DNA of 5,004 bases from Actinomycetes bacterium. GTDB lineage: Bacteria; Actinomycetota; Actinomycetes; S36-B12. A program made the position numbers and the translations under genes. A model generated the notes under the pieces. The model did no database searches. It saw only the letters and a list, made by a program, of their open reading frames with translations, and was not told where the DNA came from. The stretch covers positions 1 through 5,004 of the forward strand of contig JAUHZW010000156.1 of assembly GCA_030425745.1 (NCBI GenBank), written 5' to 3'. Shown piece after piece: positions 1 through 5,004 of this stretch (its first letter is position 1; each line of letters opens with the position of its first letter).

Positions 1-367
1 CTGCCAGCTCGGCGTGTTCGACGCCGAGCGCGGAGACGTCAAGGGCTTGCGCCGCTGGTTCATCATCACCTTCCTCATGGGAGCGGTCTTCATCGGTGGC
101 CAGGTCACCGAGTACGCGGCCCTCGTGCAGGAGGGCCTGACGATGCCGGGCAGCGCCTACGGCACCGCCTTCTACCTGACGACCGGCTTCCACGGCCTTC
201 ACGTGACCGGTGGCCTCATCGCCTTCCTCTTCGTCCTGGCCACCACCTACGTGGCCAAGCGCTTCACGCACGATCAGGCCACCCGCGCGATCGTCACGTC
301 CTACTACTGGCACTTCGTCGACGTGGTCTGGATCGCCCTGTTCTTCATGATCTACATCCTCAAGTAG
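1..367 (+). CDS. ctaE: Cytochrome c oxidase (aa3) subunit III, 5' truncated
   Basis: This is the C-terminal part of subunit III of the aa3 oxidase, a haem-free membrane subunit that packs against subunit I. The reading frame begins at base 2 and is open to the window edge, so the gene starts upstream. The GTG at 14 is internal: the codons before it (Cys-Gln-Leu-Gly) continue the family-typical stretch leading into FDAERGDVK. The 121 visible residues contain three membrane helices (about 19-38, 58-82 and 100-120 of the visible part). They also contain the family motifs HGLHVTGG (from His64) and YYWHFVDVVW (101-110), the latter conserved even in mitochondrial COX3. Actinobacterial CtaE is usually about 200 residues, so roughly 80 are missing. 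The stop TAG at 365-367 is followed by a 64-base gap before qcrC, the usual actinobacterial neighbour, with which it is probably cotranscribed. Product assignment is secure. Confidence 0.96.
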   Translation, partial: CQLGVFDAERGDVKGLRRWFIITFLMGAVFIGGQVTEYAALVQEGLTMPGSAYGTAFYLTTGFHGLHVTGGLIAFLFVLATTYVAKRFTHDQATRAIVTSYYWHFVDVVWIALFFMIYILK

Positions 368-374
368 CACCATC

Positions 375-395
375 GGCCGGTCTCCTGGGCCGGCT
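375..395 (+). other. Small hairpin in the ctaE-qcrC gap
   Basis: The bases GGCCGG at 375-380 can pair with CCGGCT at 390-395 (one G-T pair at the base). A further wobble pair at 381/389 closes a loop of about seven bases. No T-run follows, so it is not a convincing intrinsic terminator. It could be an mRNA processing or stability element between ctaE and qcrC, or simply chance in GC-rich DNA. The rest of the 64-base gap shows no clear promoter. Confidence 0.3.
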
Positions 396-414
396 TCGCA
401 CAACACGACACGGC

Positions 415-421
415 AGAGAGG
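415..421 (+). promoter_or_regulatory. Ribosome binding site of qcrC
   Basis: A purine run, AGAGAGG, ends ten bases before the GTG at 432. It is the best Shine-Dalgarno match in the gap and supports GTG 432 as the qcrC start. Confidence 0.6.
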
Positions 422-431
422 TTCGGCGAAG

Positions 432-1226
432 GTGAAGTTCCTGGCCGCACGACGGCGCAGTCCGATCGTGGCATCCGCGTTGTTGGTCGGCGCGCTCGCA
501 GTGGTCGGAGGCGGCTATGCCGCCCTCGGCTCCGTTCAGCCGGCAGAGGCGGCCCTGGCCGTCGGCTCCCAGACCCAGGTCGAGAAGGGCGAGCAGCTGT
601 ACCTCGAGGGCTGCTCCTCATGCCACGGCCTCAAGGGCGAGGGCACCGCCAGCGGCCCGACTCTGGTCGGAGTCGGCGCCGCGTCCGTGAGCTTCCAGGT
701 GTCCACCGGCCGCATGCCGCTGGCGGCACCCGGGGCGCAGGCCCCGGCCAAGGCCGAGAATCCCTACTCTGAGGACGACATCGCGGCCATGGCCGCGTTC
801 GTCGCGACCCTCGGTCCGGGCCCGGCGATCCCCACGGCTGAGCAGCTCGACTACGCGAGCGCCGATGAGGCCTACGGCGGTGAGCTGTTCCGCATCAACT
901 GCGCCCAGTGTCACCAGGCGGCCGGTCAGGGCGGCGCCCTGACCCAGGGGAAGTACGCCCCCAGCCTCATGGACGCCACGCCGCAGGTCATCTACGAAGC
1001 CATGCTCACCGGCCCCCAGAACATGCCGGTCTTCAGCGATGCACAGCTCCCGACCGAGGACAAGCAGGCCATCACCGCCTACATCATGGGCCTTCAGGAG
1101 GCCTCGAGCATGGGCGGCCTGAACCTCGGCCGCTTCGGCCCGGTCACTGAGGGTGTCTTCCTCGCCACTGCCATCTTCGCGGCCCTCATCGCCGCGGCCG
1201 TCTGGATCGGAATCAAGTCACGATGA
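432..1226 (+). CDS. qcrC: Dihaem cytochrome c subunit of the cytochrome bc1 (bcc) complex
   Basis: This 264-residue protein replaces cytochrome c1 and carries electrons from the Rieske cluster to the aa3 oxidase. An N-terminal hydrophobic segment (about 12-32) after a basic KFLAARRR start acts as an export signal or anchor; AEA at 38-40 is a possible cleavage site. Two cytochrome c domains follow. Haem 1 is bound by CSSCH (Cys61, Cys64, His65), with Met95 in GRMPL the likely distal ligand. Haem 2 is bound by CAQCH (Cys157, Cys160, His161), with Met198 in GPQNMPVF the likely distal ligand. A C-terminal helix (about 240-260) ending in Lys-Ser-Arg anchors it, leaving the haem domains outside the membrane. 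The start is GTG at 432, supported by an upstream purine run. The stop TGA overlaps the qcrA ATG by four bases. The two haems are the actinobacterial hallmark; proteobacterial cytochrome c1 has one. Both haem sites look intact. Confidence 0.97.
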   Translation: MKFLAARRRSPIVASALLVGALAVVGGGYAALGSVQPAEAALAVGSQTQVEKGEQLYLEGCSSCHGLKGEGTASGPTLVGVGAASVSFQVSTGRMPLAAPGAQAPAKAENPYSEDDIAAMAAFVATLGPGPAIPTAEQLDYASADEAYGGELFRINCAQCHQAAGQGGALTQGKYAPSLMDATPQVIYEAMLTGPQNMPVFSDAQLPTEDKQAITAYIMGLQEASSMGGLNLGRFGPVTEGVFLATAIFAALIAAAVWIGIKSR

Positions 1227-2365
1227 GCGACCTCACACCCCATCAGGGGAACGCTGACGACCACGGCAAGGCCCCGGCCAAGCTGGGCTACTCCCCCGTA
1301 GCCGACATCCCGCACAAGCCGCGGGCCACGGACACCGACCCCAAGGCCGCCCGTCGGGCGGAGCGCCAGGTCGCGTCCATGTTCCTGCTGTCCATGCTCT
1401 TCGTGGTGCTCTTCGTCGTCGCCTATGTCGGCATCGACAAGACCACCGTCGTCTACATCCCGGTCATGGGCGAGGTCGGCGCGAGCAACGTCGCACTCGG
1501 CTTCACCATGGGCATGGCGATCCTGCTCATCGGCACGGCCGCGATCCAGTGGGCGAAGAAGCTGATGCCCGACGTCGAGGTCGTGCAGCAGCGGCACGAC
1601 ATGGTCTCCCCCAAGAAGGCCACCCTCGAGGCCGAGGCCAACTACGAGCGAGGCAAGGAGGAGTCCGGCTTCGCCAGATTCCGCCTCATCCGCCGCACCC
1701 TGATCGGCGCCATGGTGCTCTTCCCGATCCCGCTCGTCGTGATGCTGCGCGATCTGTGGACCCCGACCAAGTTCACCGAGGGCGAGTCTCCCGCCGACCT
1801 GCTCTCGACCACCCTGTGGACCGACGGCATGCGGATCATCGCCGACGGCACGTACCAGGGCGAGGACAACGAGGTCGACAGCGGCGGCGAGATCGACGGT
1901 GAACCGGTGCCCAACAAGGACAGCATCGCGCACCGCCCGATCCGCCCGGAGGATCTTCCGGTCGGCGGCCTCATCGCCGCCATCCCGCTCGATCTTCCTG
2001 AGGTGGAGCACATCGAGCACAACCTCAATGCCCGCGGCAAGGCCGCGATCATCCTGGTGCGCATGGAGCCGGACGAGATCCGCTCCCAGCAGGGCGATGG
2101 CTGGGACGTCGAGGGCATCCTCGCCTACTCCAAGATCTGCACCCACGTGGGCTGCCCGATCGCCCTCTACGAGCAGCGTACGCACCACCTGCTCTGCCCC
2201 TGCCACCAGTCGACCTTCGACCTGGCTGACTCCGGCAACGTGGTCTTCGGGCCCGCAGCGCGGCGCATGCCGCAGTTGCCGATCGGCGTGGATGAGGAAG
2301 GCTATCTGGTGGCTCTCTCTGACTTCCAAGAGCCAGTCGGACCGAGTTTCTGGGAGCGCGGATGA
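1223..2365 (+). CDS. qcrA: Rieske 2Fe-2S iron-sulfur subunit of the cytochrome bc1 (bcc) complex
   Basis: This 380-residue protein takes one electron from quinol at the Qo site of QcrB and hands it to QcrC. The cluster ligands are Cys306 and His308 in CTHVGC and Cys325 and His328 in CPCH. Cys311 and Cys327 are placed to form the usual stabilising disulfide. GPAARRMPQLP (343-353) is the family's Pro-loop region. Three membrane helices are predicted (about 52-70, 88-110 and 157-177), with a charged cytoplasmic loop at 111-156. That puts the C-terminal Rieske domain outside. Three helices, rather than the single anchor of mitochondrial and proteobacterial Rieske proteins, are typical of Actinobacteria. 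Residues 207-233 form a markedly acidic linker between the third helix and the Rieske fold. The ATG lies in an ATGA overlap with the qcrC stop and has only a weak Shine-Dalgarno (GGA at 1209-1211), so translation is probably coupled to qcrC. Confidence 0.97.
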   Translation: MSDLTPHQGNADDHGKAPAKLGYSPVADIPHKPRATDTDPKAARRAERQVASMFLLSMLFVVLFVVAYVGIDKTTVVYIPVMGEVGASNVALGFTMGMAILLIGTAAIQWAKKLMPDVEVVQQRHDMVSPKKATLEAEANYERGKEESGFARFRLIRRTLIGAMVLFPIPLVVMLRDLWTPTKFTEGESPADLLSTTLWTDGMRIIADGTYQGEDNEVDSGGEIDGEPVPNKDSIAHRPIRPEDLPVGGLIAAIPLDLPEVEHIEHNLNARGKAAIILVRMEPDEIRSQQGDGWDVEGILAYSKICTHVGCPIALYEQRTHHLLCPCHQSTFDLADSGNVVFGPAARRMPQLPIGVDEEGYLVALSDFQEPVGPSFWERG

Positions 2366-4110
2366 CCACCACCAGTCCCGTCGAGAAGGCCGGCGGCGCC
2401 ACGGCGACCTACGTCGATGAGCGCGTCGGCAGCAACAAGTTCCTGTCCCGCAATCTGGGCAAGGTGTTCCCCGACCACTGGTCGTTCATGCTCGGTGAGA
2501 TCGCGCTGTACAGCTTCATCGTGGTGCTGCTCACGGGTGTCTTCCTGACCCTGTGGTTCAAGCCGTCGATGGCGGAGGTCGTCTACGACGGCTCCTACGT
2601 GCCGCTCAAGGGCGTCATGATGTCCGAGGCGTACGACTCAGCCCTGAACATCTCCTTCGACGTACGCGGTGGCCTGCTGCTGCGCCAGATGCACCACTGG
2701 TCGGCCCTGATCTTCATCGCCGCCATGGCCGTGCACATGTTCCGCGTGTTCTTCACCGGCGCCTTCCGCAAGCCGCGTGAGTTCAACTGGCTCATCGGCG
2801 TCGGCCTGACCACCTTCGGCCTGCTCGCCGGCTTCTCCGGCTACTCGCTGCCCGACGACCTGCTCTCCGGGACCGGCCTGCAGATCGCCCGCGGCATCGT
2901 CCAGGCGGTTCCGGTCGTGGGCACGTGGGCGGCCTTCCTGCTCTTCGACGGGGAGTTCCCCGGCACCGAGTTCATCTCGCGCCTATACGGGGTGCACATC
3001 CTGCTGATACCCGGCTTGATCCTGGCGCTGGTGACGATCCACCTGATGCTGGTGTGGACGCAGAAGCACACCCAGTTCCCCGGCCCGGGCCGCACCAACG
3101 ACAACGTCGTGGGCTACCCGCTGCTCCCGGTGTACATGGCCAAGGCCGGCGGCTTCTTCTTCATCGTCTTCGGCATCATCGCCCTCGTCGGCGGCCTGGT
3201 GACGATCAACCCGATCTGGATCTTCGGGCCCTACATGCCTGATCAGGTGTCGGCGGGCTCGCAGCCGGACTGGTACATCGGCTTCCTCGATGGTGCTCTC
3301 CGCGTCATGCCGAACTGGGAGACGATCATCCCGGGTGTGGGCTGGACCATCTCGTGGAACATCTTCATCCCCGCACTGGTCGTGCCCGGCATCATCTTCA
3401 CCGTCCTGGGCCTCTACCCGTTCATCGAGGCCTGGGTCACCGGCGACAAGCGCGAGCACAACCTGCTCGACCGCCCGCGCAACGCCCCGACCCGCACCGC
3501 CTTCGGCATGATGGCGATCACGTTCTACGTGCTGCTGTGGGTCGGCGGCGCGAACGACATCATCGCCGTCGCGTTCGACCTGTCGATCAACTCGATCATC
3601 TGGTTCCTGCGTTTCGCGCTGATCATCGTGCCGCCCATCGTCTTCGTGGTGACGCGCCGCACCTGTCTGAGCCTGCAGCGCCGTGACCGGGAGAAACTGC
3701 TCCACGGATACGAGTCCGGCCGCATCCTCCGACTCCCCCACGGAGAGTTCATCGAGGTGCACCAGCCGCTGTCCGAGAAGGACCTCGCGGTCATCACCGC
3801 CAAGCACGACTACGTGCCGCTGCCCGCACCGGACAAGGCCGATGCCGACGGTGTGCGCAACAAGAAGTACCGCGCACAGATGCTCCGGCATCGTCTGAGC
3901 GAGTTCTTCTACGGCGTCAACGTGCCGAAGCCCTCCGCGGCGGAGATCGAGGCCGGGCAGCATCACGCCGCCCATGACGCCGAGCTCGAAGCACCTCTGC
4001 ACGAGTACGAGGACGACGATCAGATCCGGACCTTCCACGGTGGTGTGCTGCACCACCCGGGCATGCCGGAGACGAACGCCGAGCAGCTCGAGCAGGAGCA
4101 CCGCTCGTAG
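2362..4110 (+). CDS. qcrB: Cytochrome b subunit of the cytochrome bc1 (bcc) complex
   Basis: This 582-residue membrane protein holds the quinol oxidation (Qo) and quinone reduction (Qi) sites. The four haem ligands can be placed by alignment to cytochrome b6: His111 (MHHWSA) and His125 (VHMFR) in one helix, His212 (YGVH) and His227 (TIHLM) in another. The expected pairs are 111/212 for haem bL and 125/227 for haem bH. The second pair is 15 residues apart, as in cytochrome b6, against 14 in mitochondrial cytochrome b. RVFFTGAFRKPRE (128-140) is another b6-like signature. The Qo motif is PDWY (302-305) in place of the mitochondrial PEWY. About eight or nine hydrophobic helices lie between residues 45 and 431. 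A cytoplasmic tail of about 150 residues follows, long compared with about 380 residues for whole mitochondrial cytochrome b but usual in Actinobacteria. The ATG overlaps the qcrA stop by four bases and has GGGAG at 2352-2356 as ribosome binding site. Confidence 0.97.
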   Translation: MTTTSPVEKAGGATATYVDERVGSNKFLSRNLGKVFPDHWSFMLGEIALYSFIVVLLTGVFLTLWFKPSMAEVVYDGSYVPLKGVMMSEAYDSALNISFDVRGGLLLRQMHHWSALIFIAAMAVHMFRVFFTGAFRKPREFNWLIGVGLTTFGLLAGFSGYSLPDDLLSGTGLQIARGIVQAVPVVGTWAAFLLFDGEFPGTEFISRLYGVHILLIPGLILALVTIHLMLVWTQKHTQFPGPGRTNDNVVGYPLLPVYMAKAGGFFFIVFGIIALVGGLVTINPIWIFGPYMPDQVSAGSQPDWYIGFLDGALRVMPNWETIIPGVGWTISWNIFIPALVVPGIIFTVLGLYPFIEAWVTGDKREHNLLDRPRNAPTRTAFGMMAITFYVLLWVGGANDIIAVAFDLSINSIIWFLRFALIIVPPIVFVVTRRTCLSLQRRDREKLLHGYESGRILRLPHGEFIEVHQPLSEKDLAVITAKHDYVPLPAPDKADADGVRNKKYRAQMLRHRLSEFFYGVNVPKPSAAEIEAGQHHAAHDAELEAPLHEYEDDDQIRTFHGGVLHHPGMPETNAEQLEQEHRS

Positions 4111-4122
4111 CCCGCAAGTCAT

Positions 4123-4163
4123 GATGAAGGCCCCTCCCCGTGCGGGAGGGGCCTTCATCTTTT
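4123..4163 (+). terminator. Intrinsic (Rho-independent) terminator of the qcr operon
   Basis: The 16 bases at 4123-4138 are perfectly complementary to those at 4144-4159, with a five-base loop (CGTGC). TTTT at 4160-4163 follows directly. The stem starts 12 bases after the qcrB stop codon. The core is GC-rich with A/T at the base, a typical strong terminator. The opposite strand has no comparable T-run after the stem, so it should act mainly on + strand transcripts. Confidence 0.95.
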
Positions 4164-4188
4164 GTCGGGCATCCACCAGCGCTCACCT

Positions 4189-4199
4189 GACAGGCTGTC
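4189..4199. repeat. Short inverted repeat upstream of the PLP enzyme gene
   Basis: GACAG at 4189-4193 and CTGTC at 4195-4199 form perfect five-base arms around one central base, ending three bases before the ATG at 4203. It could be an operator or chance. The same stretch holds the only ribosome-binding-site candidate (GACAGG, 4189-4194, eight bases from the ATG). The 39 bases between the terminator T-run and the ATG contain TTGTCG (4162-4167), vaguely like a -35 box, but no convincing -10. The transcription start is unresolved. Confidence 0.25.
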
Positions 4200-4202
4200 T
4201 CC

Positions 4203-5004
4203 ATGGAGTCCTTCAGCACCCGTGCCGTGCACGCCGGCAAGTCCGATCTCACCGACCTGGGCGTCCACACGATGCCCATCGACCTGTCGACGACCAACCC
4301 GCTGACCAGCATCGAGGCCGGCCGGAACGCGTACGACGCCTATGCCGCGGGCGAGCCGCGCGCCGATGGCATGACCGCCCTCTACCGGCGGGCCTGGAGC
4401 CCCACCGTGGCCAGGTTCGAGGAGGCCATGGCCGAGCTCGAGGGCTTCGTCCCCGATGGCCCGGATCTGCCGATCGAGGCCCTGGCCTTCGCCAGTGGAA
4501 TGGCGGCCTCGACGGCCGTCGTCCTGAGCCGAGTGGCCGCTGGTCTGCCCCACGTGGTCGCCGTCCGCCCCCTGTACGGCGGCACCGACGCGCTGCTCGC
4601 CTCGGGGGTCCTCGGAAGCGAGGTCACCTTCACCGAACCCGATGGGATCGCCGAGGCGCTGACCGAACGCACGGGTCTGGTCGTCCTGGAGTCTCCCAGC
4701 AACCCCACCCTGGACCTGCGCGACATCGCGCAGGTCGTGCGCACGGCCGGTGACGTGCCCGTCATGGTCGACAACACCTTCGCCACTCCCCTGCTGCAGC
4801 GCCCCCTGGTCCTCGGGGCGACCTTCAGCGTCCACAGCGCCACGAAGTACATCGGCGGGCATGGAGACGCCATGGGCGGCGTCGTGGTGACCACCCCTGA
4901 GCAGGCGCGGGCCCTCAGGCCGATCAGAACGGTCACAGGAGGCGTTCTGGACCCCTTCTCGGCTTATCTTCTCCATCGGGGCCTGGCGACGCTTCCCGTC
5001 CGTC
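4203..5004 (+). CDS. Cys/Met metabolism PLP-dependent (trans-sulfuration family) enzyme, cystathionine gamma-lyase/synthase-like, 3' truncated
   Basis: This is a cytosolic PLP enzyme of the family that includes cystathionine gamma-synthase, cystathionine gamma-lyase, methionine gamma-lyase and O-acetylhomoserine sulfhydrylase. The 267 visible residues cover the N-terminal arm and most of the PLP domain. Recognisable are TRAVHAG (6-12), the phosphate-contacting Tyr61 and Arg63 in YRRAWSPT, SGMAA (98-102), RPLYGGT with the PLP-stacking Tyr125, ESPSNPT (163-169), Asp190 in DNTFATP, which contacts the PLP ring nitrogen, and the Schiff-base Lys215 in SATKYIGGHGD. The family is usually 380-400 residues, so about a third is missing, including the C-terminal Arg that binds the substrate carboxylate. 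The ATG at 4203 is the first possible start after an in-frame TGA at 4188. The arm before Tyr61 and the loop at 82-91 look longer than in textbook members. Substrate cannot be decided from this fragment. It lies beyond a strong terminator, so is probably transcribed separately from qcr. Confidence 0.92.
   Translation, partial: MESFSTRAVHAGKSDLTDLGVHTMPIDLSTTNPLTSIEAGRNAYDAYAAGEPRADGMTALYRRAWSPTVARFEEAMAELEGFVPDGPDLPIEALAFASGMAASTAVVLSRVAAGLPHVVAVRPLYGGTDALLASGVLGSEVTFTEPDGIAEALTERTGLVVLESPSNPTLDLRDIAQVVRTAGDVPVMVDNTFATPLLQRPLVLGATFSVHSATKYIGGHGDAMGGVVVTTPEQARALRPIRTVTGGVLDPFSAYLLHRGLATLPVR

Noticed and set aside
14..16. GTG as a true start of ctaE
   Set aside because: The upstream codons continue the conserved subunit III sequence, and a start here would remove the first helices of the protein.
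1094..2329. A 411-codon open frame on the - strand opposite qcrC and qcrA
   Set aside because: Its product is rich in Arg, Asp, His, Gly and Ala with no domain, as expected from the mirror of GC-rich codons; the + strand holds clear cofactor motifs over the same bases.
4123..4163. A riboswitch for the downstream sulfur-metabolism-like gene
   Set aside because: The structure is a simple perfect hairpin plus T-run right after qcrB, with no room for an aptamer before the ATG at 4203.
2983..4176. A 397-codon open frame on the - strand opposite qcrB
   Set aside because: It has low-complexity His/Asp/Arg composition and runs through the terminator stem; the + strand cytochrome b is unambiguous.
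4155..4976. A - strand open frame and a + strand open frame (3974-4753) over the PLP gene
   Set aside because: Both lack recognisable motifs, while the frame starting at 4203 encodes the complete PLP-binding signature including Lys215.
1..5004. A mobile element, CRISPR array, tRNA/rRNA or unknown defence system
   Set aside because: No direct repeats, transposase or integrase motifs or RNA gene signatures were seen; genes fill nearly the whole window and all are recognisable housekeeping families.

Overview
The window is a high-GC stretch whose codon third positions are mostly G or C. It looks like an actinobacterial chromosome. The strongest evidence is the gene order ctaE-qcrC-qcrA-qcrB together with three actinobacterial hallmarks: a two-haem cytochrome c subunit, a Rieske protein with three predicted membrane helices, and a cytochrome b with a long C-terminal tail. 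I cannot fix the family or genus from the sequence alone.

Layout, all on the + strand. Positions 1-367 are the 3' part of ctaE (cytochrome c oxidase subunit III). A 64-base gap with a small hairpin and a ribosome binding site follows. Then come qcrC (432-1226), qcrA (1223-2365) and qcrB (2362-4110), joined by two ATGA stop/start overlaps. A strong intrinsic terminator at 4123-4163 closes the cluster. After it, a new gene starts at 4203 and runs off the end; it encodes a PLP-dependent enzyme of the Cys/Met metabolism (trans-sulfuration) family.

The first four genes work together. QcrB oxidises menaquinol (the usual actinobacterial quinol) and carries two b haems. QcrA takes one electron onto its Rieske 2Fe-2S cluster. 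QcrC passes it through two c haems straight to the aa3 oxidase, of which CtaE is a structural subunit. In Actinobacteria these proteins form a bcc-aa3 (III2IV2) supercomplex that does without a soluble cytochrome c. The key cofactor ligands are all present, so the complex appears intact. The downstream PLP gene is separated by the terminator and has no visible link to respiration.

I found no mobile element, CRISPR array, RNA gene or undescribed system. This is a conserved housekeeping region, and the findings are modest details.
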